Origin: Plasmodium coatneyi
Taxonomy: Eukaryota > Apicomplexa > Aconoidasida > Haemosporida > Plasmodiidae
Reading direction: 5' to 3'
NCBI RefSeq assembly: GCF_001680005.1
Contig: NC_033558.1
Coordinates: 836,501-900,500, forward strand
Length of the DNA stretch: 64,000 nt
Under the pieces are notes generated by a model. The model was not told the DNA's origin, did no database searches, and saw only the letters and a program-made list of their open reading frames with translations. Of the stretch, positions 1 to 10,456 are shown piece after piece. The translations under genes and the position numbers were made by a program. The stretch's first letter is position 1. Each line of letters opens with the position of its first letter.

Positions 1-2641
1 CACGGGCTGACATACTCCGTCAGAGGGACCAACAGGATCAGCGTACTGGGTCAATCCGAAGGGGAAAAGCTGCGCGAGGTGAACGACCATGGCCAAATGA
101 CCTCCCCACACGGGGAAAAAACAAAACAAAATGTGATAATAGTAAATTTGGACAACCCAAAGGACCTACCTCAGAAATGCACGCGTGTGTATCTCAACTC
201 TGCCTTCGTAGCGAAAGGAATTCTGACGATACAAAACGAGTTGGTCTACGAAACGGACTACTTGGAGATCCATTTCGCTTTTGCAAAATTGACGAAGGTA
301 AAAGTGTCCCTTCTAGTTGGAAATGCAGAAAGAGGGGACCAAATGGCAATACCAATGAGAGTTCAGTTTTTTGACAGGCATAACAGAAGGATCAATATGC
401 TTCCCACGCAGTTGCTTCAGGTAAAGCTTTCCTACGATTATAACAAGCGGATCGATATGACCCCCCTGAAATTTTCCCCAGAGGAATGGAACGAACGGGT
501 GGGCCAGCTGCAGACACCACAACGCAACACAACGGAGGAAGCAAAAGCAGCCGTAACGACGGACATGTTTTTCCAGGTGCGTAGTTCACATGAAGGTAAG
601 TATTACATACAAGTAGAAGTAAAGTACAAATTGGCCAACAGACACATTTCTATTTTTTCAAATATGACCCCTTTGATTGTTTACTCAAGGGGGGTTTCAC
701 TTTACGGAGGAGGAAACTCCATTTTGATACACCCTTACCAGCAGACCGTGGAGATCCCCTTCCAGTTATGCCACGCGCTCATACATAAAGTTGTGTGTCT
801 TTCAAAGAATGAAAACCTAGTGGAGGTGGAAGGAGTGTTCAAGTCGGATGGTGAGCAGTGCACTTATGTCTGCTCCATCCAGTCGGGCAATTCTGTAGGC
901 AATACCGAAATTCATGTTTTCCCTATATTTGAAAGTTACTATGCTATTTTTAGCCCACACAATGGAAGGACAAATTTTAAAACGATTGAAAAAGTGGAAG
1001 AAGACTTTAACGACTTGGAAAGGTATTATGATCATTATTTGGAGCATCGCAAGGAACGGAAAAAATGTCATAACATGGATGGATACACTTGCGAAGAAAT
1101 CGAAGACGAGAAAAAATTGAGAAATTTTTTTTTTCTTAAATTTGACGTGACTGTTGATTATGTACGATCCATGAAGCTGTTTGCAGAGGACACCATTCGG
1201 TTGGTTCCCAATGAAGAGGTAGACACGTTTGCCAGTTTTTACAGCGGAGGGGGGGGCACGCGCCCGTTCCTCTCGCTGGACTTTCGTCAGGTTTATGAGC
1301 GCACAGAGGAGTTGTTCCAGATGGAGTATTTTGTCAACGATGGGAGTGTCCTGCTGGGTGACGGAAGGCGTGACCGCGAACCACACCACGAACCACACCG
1401 GAAGTTGGATGGATCCCCCACCGAGAGACGCACTGTCGTCACCGATTTAAGAGTCTCCCCTGATGCGTTCTTATCCATCGAGGCACGCAAAGAAGGCCGC
1501 TTCTTTCTGTACGCGAATTTTACCAAATATAGTGGCAGTTCCCACCAGGGCGAAGTTGTCTACTCCCAGGTGTATAACTTGGTTGTTCAGCGAAGTATGA
1601 CACAAGGAGGAGCTCTCCCAGTCGTCCACCTCAGCAGTAACGGCGTTTATAAATTCGATCGAAGCTTTCACTGCTTGACAATTTTGGCGAACTGGACGTA
1701 TCAGCAGCGCCTCCCCTTATCAGCAGAAAAAAACGTCCGAACGGAAAGGAAGGTCACTTTGCATAATGCGCATTACTTGAACAAGAAGCAAAATATTTAC
1801 AAAAAATTTCTCATCAGCATATCGGACATTTCCAGTATGAAGGTGCACAACTATTACGGAAAATTCATCCCCTTGAATGTTATCCAGTACCTATCCATTC
1901 ATCTGTATAATAGAAGCATGGAAAGAGTTCTGCCCCCCCTGAATGGCAAGCTGTATGTACACGTGTCGCACCCAAGCGTGTTAACTGTGAGGACGGTTGG
2001 CCATAATCATATGTTTATTATGCCGCACAGGATTGGCTGTTCTTTCGTCTACGTCCGTTTTGAGTTGCACCCGGGGAACCATCCTGGAAAACATCCACCA
2101 AATGATGCACGAAATAGTCTGAGGGATGATTTGCCCTCCCAAGGGGGTGACGAATCCGCCCCAACGACAAATATGCACTTGTGCGTCACAAAGCGGGTGC
2201 CAACAAAATATTTTCAGAAAAGAAAAAATTGCTACTACCTCAACAGGGTGTACAAACTGCTCGGTCGTTATTCACACCGGTTTTTCCAGCAGCCCTACAT
2301 GTGTGTGGATTCTGTCATGAGGAAGGAAGCCAGGTTCGGCAACGTCAGTGGCGGTCTACTAAGTAAGTCCAATTTTTATCGTGTCTATAAACATTATGAC
2401 GGAATTTCCATGGTGAAAGAATTCGAAGACCTTTTCCAGCCTCCTACGGGGCACCTCTCGATAATTAATGACCACTGCTCGGGGCTGAAGCTGTGAGTTC
2501 CCTCCTCTTCTCGCGCCCACTCGTGCGAAGTGAAGGGGTTTGACGTGCATTATCCCTGTCGCTCTGCGTAGGTTTATTCGTTCGCTCATTTATTTTATTT
2601 TTTTTGTTACCGTTTGTTATGTTTTTGCCCCCTCCGGGTGA
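1..2641 (+). CDS. Large Ig-fold-like protein with C-terminal membrane segment, possibly Nup210/gp210-like (5' partial)
   Basis: The reading frame is open from base 1, so the gene begins upstream of the window. Exons are 1-2492 and 2572-2641, giving 853 visible residues. The first exon runs to an apparent TGA at 2494, but a good donor (GTGAGT) sits at 2493 and an acceptor (TGCGTAG) ends at 2571. Splicing them keeps the frame and adds about 23 residues that form one hydrophobic membrane span, with stop TGA at 2639-2641. The long body is beta-rich in appearance, with no catalytic motif, and contains phrases that recall the Ig-like repeats of nucleoporin gp210/Nup210 (a PMRVQFFDRHNRR strand and a YGGGNSILIHPY turn). 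Nup210 also has many Ig-like domains followed by one C-terminal membrane span. The Nup210 link is inference and weak; the exon model is firmer. The gene is convergent with the Kae1 gene. Confidence 0.6.
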
Positions 2642-3128
2642 CCCTGATTTTTTCGTAATGTTTGCGTTTCATTTGTCGTTCCCACCGATGTGCCTCCTCG
2701 CCATGCGGGATGGCTATGCCCCTTTCGCATAAGAACCCTTTTAATGTCTACTTTGTGAGGAAGTGCCATTTGGTTGTTATCCAAGTGATCATTTTCACCA
2801 TTGGTCCGTTTGGAGCAATAGTAGGGGAGAATCTCCACCGGGTTGGTACTGCAAAGGGCGTATGAACATAGAATCACCCGTCTGGCTATGTGAGGGGGGT
2901 AGTTGTATGTCTTCCCTTCCTCTCTCTTCTTCCTCGTAAGAGTCACCACCTTCAGGAGTGTTTCCCAAATGGCAAATATCTCCATTTGGGAGAGGCGTGC
3001 CTAGGAGACGCCCTCAACATATTTACGAAAACATCGCGCATAAGTAGGTGAGTAAGTACATCGTAAAATTGGTAGGTAGGCATGCATGTCGACAGGTCAA
3101 TGTTCGTGTGTGCTTTTTTTTGGACGGG
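2642..3128. other. Short convergent intergenic spacer
   Basis: This spacer separates the 3' ends of two convergent genes. It should hold both 3' UTRs. I see no further exon or RNA gene; short open frames here lack splice or start support. Confidence 0.5.
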
Positions 3129-5750
3129 TTATGACCCCCCCTGGGCGCCAAACTGATGCAGAAACACATCAAAAATGATAATGTCGGAAAGGAGGAGGAA
3201 ATTATTTTCAACCTGCGTCTTCACCGTTGATTTTATTTCAATCTGAGACACATCCTCATGGAGATCGCTAAAAGGGGAAATAGGGTGTGTAAAGGAGCAT
3301 CACCAGTTGTGAACATATTTTTCCATGCGTGAAAGTGAAGTCGATGGCGACACGCCCACACAGGACGTTTCTATCTTCACAAATGTAAAATACCTCAGTG
3401 GAAGTGCCTACCTTTTGTTGTGCAAATTCAAAAAGGCGCTAAAACAAATCATGGCCGCATTGTCTCTGCTGAGGTTGGGCGGCGTCTTGTACACACTCCA
3501 GAGAGCTGCGAAGTAAGGGGCAAAGTAGGATTTCATGTGATTGTTGATGCGCCCATTGACCTGCGCGGTGGAAGGGTCAGTAAGAAGAATAATCCCCCAA
3601 AAGTGCAAAATTCCATCAACAAACGCGTTAAGACAGAGGGTAATGTACTTACCTTCACTTTTGGAGGAAGCGGAATGACCCTCCAACAGAAAATGCCCCC
3701 CCTCCTTCAGTTTTGAAAAGTCCTCAAAATGAAAACATTCTAAAGCTGACAAAATATCTTGTTCGGTTTTCCTCTTTAAAAGAAGCTTCAAGTAAACATC
3801 CCAATTGAGGGATGCACTGAACTCAGTTTCCCCTTTGAGCACTTCCTTGGACACTTTCGAACGTAAGAATTTTTTCTCACTTATTTTTTTTATCCTCTTA
3901 CTTAGCCTTTTCTTTAATTTTTTAAATTCATTTAGCTGAAATGGCAGTTCATTTCTCTTCATAGCCATGTTTTTCAACTCACTGATCAGAAAATTGTTGC
4001 ACCCAACTCCCCCCACGATGAATAATTTCTTTATGTTGAAATGCAGCTCTGAGAAGTACATAATTTTGTTAATCTGCGTCAAGAGGTGGTTGAAAATATT
4101 CTTCTGACTGAAGTAGGCATATCTGTCTTTTTCCCGCTCGAAGGACTCTCTTTTTTTTAATTCCTCGATTATTTTGCGCAGGTGGTTGTACATGCCTGAG
4201 AAGCTGCAATGGGAAGTGTAAATATGATGAATGGAAGAGGAGCAAGCGAAGCAGAGAAAGGAAGAGATATGTATCCAGACACATACGAACAGTATATGAC
4301 ATGAAAACGGGCAGCACCACCGCTACCGATGGAATAGCCTTTCTTACGAAAAATCAATTCGGTTATTCGCGGAGAAGGGAATGGGAAAGGGCTGAAATGG
4401 ATCCGCGCAAGCCTCCCCACTTAGATGCTCCTCCTTCATTCTTGTAACGAACTCTGCTGACTTCCTTTCAAGGAAGGGACCTCCCCCTAACCCAACGGGC
4501 AGCCCCAGCAACCTGGCAATTTTGTCAATTATGTCTCCAATGGAAATATCGACCGTTTGGGACAACTTGCATAAATTAATGTCGTTTTTTTTGTCCTTTT
4601 GAACTTTGTAAATTTGTGTGCTTCCTCCGGAAAGTAACGCGCATATGTATCCATCTGTCAAGTGGCTTCCCTGAGGTGCGTCCCCACTATACTGCGTTTT
4701 CGGCGCAGAGGTATTATTACGTTTGTGGGCTACATTCTGTGGTGCCTCAGTGTCAACACTTTGGGGTGCCTCTTTGCCCATCTCCCCCCTCAGCACATAA
4801 TTGCCACAATTTAAAAACTCCTCTTCGCTCAAAAGTGCCATCTTCTGCCTTGTCACATCATTGCTATTGAGAATCTGCAGAATGTTTTTCACTTTTTCCA
4901 TTTGTGTCTTATCCTTTCTGACATCTTCCGAGATGTGCATATCGATACCAAATTCATTTTTCGATTGGTCTCTTTTTCCTTCCTTGTACTGGCCACTATT
5001 CGTGTATGTATTTTTATCATTGTAGAGGTGGAAAAAGAGAGGCGAAAGGACATGAGCAAAAACGTGATTGATCGGAGTTACTTGTATGCTTCTGTTCTGC
5101 TTCTTGTTCTCCCCTATGTAGTTTTTGGCGGCTTCCATGCTTTTAGCTATTCCCGGGCAAGCGCTGAAGGCGAAGCAACTGATTCGGCTCTCATCTGCAA
5201 TGGGGGAAGGTGTAGCAGGTTAAAAGTGCACATGTGTATGCGTATATGTAAGTACACATGCGGAGGTAGAATGCTCTACTGGGATGGTTGTCCTACCAAT
5301 GCCCTCGAGAATCTTCTCCACGTAAGGTTTCAAAAACAGCTGGTTGATAGAGCTGATAAAAAAGGGATATACGCCCTCATACTTGTGAACCACCTTATAA
5401 TGAGATATGATCACATTTTTAACAATGTTCAAGTTGGAGTCAAGGATACAGATGCAAGTATCATCACATGTGTTTTCAATCCCTACGATGTATTTGACTT
5501 TTTTCGTATCCTTGAGCTTATTCCTTTCGGTTAAAATTTTGGGGATTTTTCTATACTTGCACACATCGTAGTATGTGGCACTGTCCTTTTGGACGCGTTT
5601 ATTAATTTTGTGTACTGTCCTTTCCAAGGCATCACTAAATTGCCCTTTTTTAATTGTTATGTTGTCAATCTTGTATGCATAGTGTACGTATAGAAGCAGA
5701 CTCAGGACGCAGGGTAAACAAATGGCCAGGTTTTTAATCGCATTTTTCAT
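3129..5750 (-). CDS. Organelle-type tRNA N6-adenosine threonylcarbamoyltransferase (Kae1/TsaD/Qri7 family)
   Basis: Five exons on the minus strand: 5750-5297, 5194-4348, 4203-3653, 3505-3412 and 3267-3129 (694 residues). All junctions are GT/AG and rebuild family motifs. VGIENTCDDT (residues 89-98) is the N-terminal TsaD signature. INHVFAH gives the metal-binding histidines H195 and H199. LLSGGST is the nucleotide loop. The exon 2/3 junction creates a DFSFSG motif typical of TsaD. LFIVGGVGCN is the second glycine loop, and LSRDNAAMI supplies the metal-binding Asp632. The family adds the threonylcarbamoyl group to A37 of ANN-decoding tRNAs (t6A). The protein is about twice the bacterial length because of lysine/asparagine-rich inserts and an N-terminal extension. 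Residues 1-25 form a hydrophobic signal-like segment, which fits an organelle copy (apicoplast or mitochondrion) rather than the cytosolic KEOPS subunit. Which organelle cannot be seen here. Confidence 0.9.
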
Positions 5751-7217
5751 TATTGTGAATTTGGGTTACATCTTTGTCAAATTGCTCCTCCCATCTGTAT
5801 GCTACACACACGCACATATGTGTTCTGTTTTGATTAAAATTGCGCAGTTGTTTCTTTGGCATTTTTTTACAGTGCTTTCTTTTTGGGGGGGCTCACATTT
5901 TTTTCATTGAGGTACACTCCACAGGGTTCACTTCGTTGATTTCTTAAAGCTTTTTCGCTTTTCTATCAAATGGGTATTTTATGTATTTTCAGCCGCGCTC
6001 GTCAAGCTTGTTATTTTATTTTATTTTTTTTTTTGATACCTTTTAGGAGTTATAAATTATGGTCCTACATTTGGGCAATCATTCCTCGCACGGATGACAC
6101 TTTCCCAGATGGGAAAATTACCTAGTGTGATTTTTTGAAAGGTATTTTACTATTACATTTCTTTTTTTTCGTTTTTTTTTTTCACGTCCTAAAAATGTTT
6201 ATCTTAATGAGGCACCTTTTTCGCAAATGGAAGTTGCACCTGTTTCGGAACATAGAACGGATGTTAGCTTGCTGTGTAATTAAAACGGTATGCACAATTT
6301 TTGGAACTTTTTTTTTTTTTTATATTTAACCCCCCCAAGGAGTGACAGCAACTTAGTTGTTATCAACCAATTTGTTCTTTATAAGTCTGCTTCTGCAAAG
6401 AATAGTAAAATGCGAGCGCAAAGTGGCCGATTTTTTTCACGTCTTCTGCATGGTCACATGTCGAGACGTCCCCCGTGATGTGCATCTTTATTTAAAATGT
6501 AGTAACGTCGCGTATTTTTTTTTTTCTTCTGGTGTCTCACCCGAAGAAAACAGAAAAGGGAAGTCGTATCACTCAATTGGGGGGTTTCCACGTTGAGCAC
6601 TCGTTGAATCGGGGTAGGGACGTGTCTTCATTATTACAACAAGTAACATGATGGTCGAATTTTCCAAATGCGTGTTTCTTTTTTTGTCGAAATTGGTACA
6701 TGTACATGAATAGCCACACCACATGTTGAAAAGGGCAAGCATGAATACATAGATATGTATAATACCGTCTAATTGAATTAAAAATTGGACAGTTGGTAGC
6801 ACTTCTCCTGCTTCGATCTAGCTAAAATCTTCCCCCCAGTTTTGCAGCCATTTACGAGATGTACCCTTTAAAGCTACATACATTTTGGCTACTTTTTTTT
6901 TTTTTTTATTCCTATATTTTACCTGAACGGCAAGGTGAAAAGGAAAAAAAAAAAAAAAAATTGGCTAGCTAATCTGTTGCTTACAAATGTGGAGAATAAA
7001 AAATAAAAAAGAAAAAAACTGTTCCTTTTTAAGTACCACGTTTTGGTTAAGTCTTTTCCACTTTTACCACAAATTTACGTTTTCACTTCTTCTCTTGTTT
7101 AAAACATTTGACTTTTTAAAAATTGTTCTAACATTCCTTTGGAGTATCTTTTGGCAAAACTGCCTACATTTTTTGCACAGACGTAACCCCACTGCGAAAG
7201 AAATTTTTTTTTTTAAA
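5751..7217. other. Divergent intergenic region, AT-rich
   Basis: This lies between the 5' ends of the Kae1 gene (-) and the secreted acidic protein gene (+), so it should hold both promoters and 5' leaders. It contains several poly(T) and poly(A) runs, for example T-runs near 6310 and 6900 and an A-run near 6945. No gene is supported. Confidence 0.5.
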
Positions 7218-8219
7218 ATGAATCCTCTGAGAATTTTCCTGCTGTCTATATTTTTTATCAAAGCAGCCCTTGTGTGTGCCATTTCAACGCATGAAGTTTT
7301 GAATGACAAAAGAATTGAGTTTAAAAATAATGCCAAACGGATTATCAATGAATCATATTTGGTGGATAAAAATGAGAAACTGCTGGGCAGTTCGCTCAGG
7401 ACATACAAATATTACTTGGTAAAAAGTACAACAGAATTTAGGGCTATCTTCATTTTTGACGATTTAAATGTGAACAAAGCGACAGAGCTAGGAATACGCA
7501 ATGCTCAACACCAGGCGGACATCTTAAATGTAGAAGAGAACGTAAATAACATTTACCCCCTCGATGAAATAAGCACTTTTAATGAGGTCCTATACAGAGA
7601 GAGAAAAATGTTCAGCCTGGAAACTGCATATTCCACCACAAGTTATGTGCTAGCCAAATTTGTGTTTGACGTGAACGTCGAAGAAGAAGATGAAGAGGAC
7701 ATCATGTCTCTTTTGATTGAAACTGAATTGAATATGAAAAAAAAAAAATTGGACGTTCTTACGAAAGAGGATGGCGGTGCACAGCAAGGGGGTAACATCA
7801 ACAGTAGCGACATAAAGTCGAACCACTCTCAATCGGTTGAAATGTACAAGCAGAAACACCCACAAGTTTTTACCCAATTCGTCGGACTGCTGGTAAGTAT
7901 AGTGTCCATGGCTACATCCATCTCAGGTGCCATTTCAGCTGTCTCGTCAGCTTTTTCGGGCGCACCCAGCCCCTCTCCGCCCGAATTTTTGGGGGATGAA
8001 GCATGGGCCCTGCCCACATATGAAGAGAGAAAGGTTTCGAAGAGGGAAGCTCCGAAGGGTAAGAAAGGCAAGAGGACTCCACAGGAGGATCCCTACTACG
8101 ATGATGATTATGACGACGATGACTATTACGATGATGAGTATTACGACGATGACTATTACGATGATGAGTATTATGATGATGACTACTACGATGACTATGG
8201 CGATGATTACCGGTTCTAA
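7218..8219 (+). CDS. Secreted or membrane protein with Asp/Tyr repeat tail, unknown function
   Basis: Single exon of 333 residues. The chosen ATG at 7218 has the usual A-rich context and begins a clear signal peptide (MNPLRIFLLSIFFIKAALVC). The frame is open upstream to 6987, but that part is T-rich and encodes only hydrophobic low-complexity sequence, so I reject the longer start. The mature part is a mixed soluble region. A hydrophobic Ser/Ala-rich segment at about 221-245 could be a second membrane span. A basic stretch (KKGKRT) follows, and the last 40 residues are almost only Asp and Tyr in a YYDDEYYDDD repeat. Pathway and stage are not shown. Its neighbour downstream is PLP1, and secretion would fit a zoite or surface role, but this is only context. 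I do not recognise a family. Confidence 0.8.
   Translation: MNPLRIFLLSIFFIKAALVCAISTHEVLNDKRIEFKNNAKRIINESYLVDKNEKLLGSSLRTYKYYLVKSTTEFRAIFIFDDLNVNKATELGIRNAQHQADILNVEENVNNIYPLDEISTFNEVLYRERKMFSLETAYSTTSYVLAKFVFDVNVEEEDEEDIMSLLIETELNMKKKKLDVLTKEDGGAQQGGNINSSDIKSNHSQSVEMYKQKHPQVFTQFVGLLVSIVSMATSISGAISAVSSAFSGAPSPSPPEFLGDEAWALPTYEERKVSKREAPKGKKGKRTPQEDPYYDDDYDDDDYYDDEYYDDDYYDDEYYDDDYYDDYGDDYRF
8093..8215 (+). repeat. Tandem repeat coding for the Asp/Tyr tail
   Basis: Degenerate units built from GAT/GAC and TAT/TAC triplets, with a 30-base higher-order unit (YYDDEYYDDD) present about three times. It codes for the C-terminal tail of the secreted protein. Repeat copy number is likely to vary between isolates. 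Confidence 0.85.
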
Positions 8220-10456
8220 AATCAAAGGGACATGCATGACGGGGAGCTAACTAGGAGGGTGGAACAAAGAAGGAGAGAGATATGCTTAATATAAATGAAG
8301 ATCTCAAATGGGAGTGAGACAAACTGAATTTACGCCTCAGGGGGGGAAGGTTAATTTTCACCGTGGGGACAGTTCTAGGCAGCGAAAATGTCATGCCGCG
8401 TGGGACTCCCCAACACCAAAGCGTCATAAAATACGTGAGCACATAGAACGACAATTTTATCCAGTGGGTTCCTTAAATGAATTGTGCGAATTCTTTTTCC
8501 TAGTGTGGAGCAAGGGGGTTGCGTTTTTTCTTCCCCCATTTGTTCGTTTCTTTTTCAGCGTTTTTATATCTCCTTATATATATATATATGTATATTTATT
8601 TTTTTAAGCAAGTTATTAACCTGTGCGAAGTGGATTGGTTGCACTTAAAATTGTGTCTCCATTCCTGCGGGTCAAATTTTAACAACTGTGTCATTTGCGT
8701 AAGGGATAAATGGCCCCATTGTATTGTCTCAAAATTGCAACGTCGTAATCCGAAACGGTGTAAAAGAGGAAAATGTAAATTTTGCTGAGTATGCCCCATG
8801 CGCTATGTTCATGGGGGAATGGGGATATTTCCCTTCGCATGTGTGAGGGAGGTGATCTGCTCAAAAGGAGTCACGCAGACAAACGCATTTTCTTAAGCAG
8901 GTGTAGATATCTGTGTGTATTTTCTCCTGTTTCGTTTTACTCCTTTATATTTGAAGAGGATTTTTTTTCTTTTCGCACCCCATCCTGTTACTTTTAAATT
9001 ACAAAAAAAAAAAAGAAATATGCATCATCCCAGGTTTCTATAAAAAAGGCCTTTTTATCGGAAAGCATTTAATTGTGTTAACGAGGAACGGCGGGGTAAG
9101 ACGAAATGGGACATAAAAGGAGTGTTCCTCTTCGCAACGCTTAAAAGAAAAAATAAATAAGCGAAAAAAAATTACTCACAAGGACAGATATATGCACATT
9201 AAACAGTTCGCAATGGGAACATCTTTGCCGCTTCTGTGGAGATGTGGAAAAAAAATTACGAATCGTTACGCGCTGCTTTTTCTGAGGACGTCTACCTGTT
9301 GGCAGACACGAAATGGAAAAATGGCAAAATAGGGTGCATATTTTGCGAAATTCCTCAACTGCTAGGGACAACATATTTAACCCATTTAATTGTTGGAACA
9401 CTCAAAGGATCAGAAAAGCAGAGTTGCTCGTTGTCCCTCTTTTAAGGTGTTACATGCATGGTGCTGGCTTGGTGCATGCATGCAGTTAGGCCTTTTTTTT
9501 TCTCTCCCCCTGCCGCCTTTTTCTGAGGTCTTATGTGTAACAAAAATTGGTTGTAATGAAATTACAGATTAATTTTTCCCTCATTTTTTGAAATAAAAAA
9601 AAAAATGCACTTAACAGTTATAGGAGGTTAAAATGTGTACGCTGTTTTTTTTGTTTTTTTTTTTCCCCTTCCATTTTTTATTCATGCTTTTCCACATTGT
9701 CTTGTTGCATCATTGAGAATATCGAAAAGAGAAGGTTTTAATTTTTGTCTAATTTTTGGCTTCCTTTTCGTGTTCACATGTGTTTTGTTAAATTGTGTTA
9801 ATTGTTTAAGGGAAAACAGAAAAAAAAAAAAAAAAAAAGCAAGAAAAGGAAAACCCGATTTGTTTCTCCTTTTCCTTTTTAAACCATCTGTTTATCCTTA
9901 TCTTTAGTAGAAACCACATTGTCGTTTCGTGGAGGAGCGAAGAAAATTAACCCCCCACACACAAATGAGCATGTTGTGCTTGCGTATTCGGCGTCCATTT
10001 TACTGAACATTAAGAGGTGAGAACGTTACCTGAATGGTGGACGATTAAAGAGGGTCCTAAATTGTCTATATGTGTATGTCTACAGTTGTGTGTATGCTTC
10101 TCCATGTGTGCACCTCACTAATTGTTGCCTTTCCCTTTGGGCTACCATCCCCACCCCCTTTTTTTTTCTTTTTTTTTTTTTGCAGACCCCTCCACATTCG
10201 ACAGCACCCTGTAAACTTGCAATTCTTATCCTCAGGCAGGAGCTATTTTGGGCATTATCCGGAAAGGCACTTTGAGGGGAATAATTTTGTATCGTTTCTA
10301 TTAGGGATGAATAAGTGGTTGAAAGGGAAATCCCCAATAGGAACTAGCTATAGCCACACTTTGTGACGCGCTATAACCACACGATATAGGTGCGGGAAAC
10401 AAAATGTGCTAGGCTAACAAACACCCACGTGCAACTTTTAAAAAAAGAAAAAAATA
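8220..10456. other. Intergenic region upstream of PLP1
   Basis: About 2.2 kb between tandem plus-strand genes. It contains a TA repeat near 8575-8590, poly(A)/poly(T) runs near 9000, 9820 and 10160, and a TGCATGCATGCA element at 9473. A cysteine-rich open frame ends at 8788 but has no start or splice support. The part nearest PLP1 should be its promoter and leader. Confidence 0.5.
9452..9484. promoter_or_regulatory. Candidate AP2-Sp binding cluster upstream of PLP1
   Basis: The palindrome TGCATGCA occurs twice, overlapping, as TGCATGCATGCA at 9473-9484. A related ATGCAT core lies 20 bases upstream at 9453. TGCATGCA is the reported core target of the sporozoite regulator AP2-Sp. The cluster is about 970 bases upstream of the PLP1 start, a distance usual for Plasmodium promoters. 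Function is inferred from motif and context only. Confidence 0.5.

Noticed and set aside
6987..7217. N-terminal 77-codon extension of the acidic-tail protein
   Set aside because: T-rich leader-like sequence; the internal ATG at 7218 has better context and begins a textbook signal peptide.
7947..8237. Minus-strand frame coding for a long Ile/Val-rich hydrophobic stretch
   Set aside because: It is the complement of the GAT/TAT repeat in the acidic-tail gene; Asp codons read backwards give Ile/Val. No independent support.
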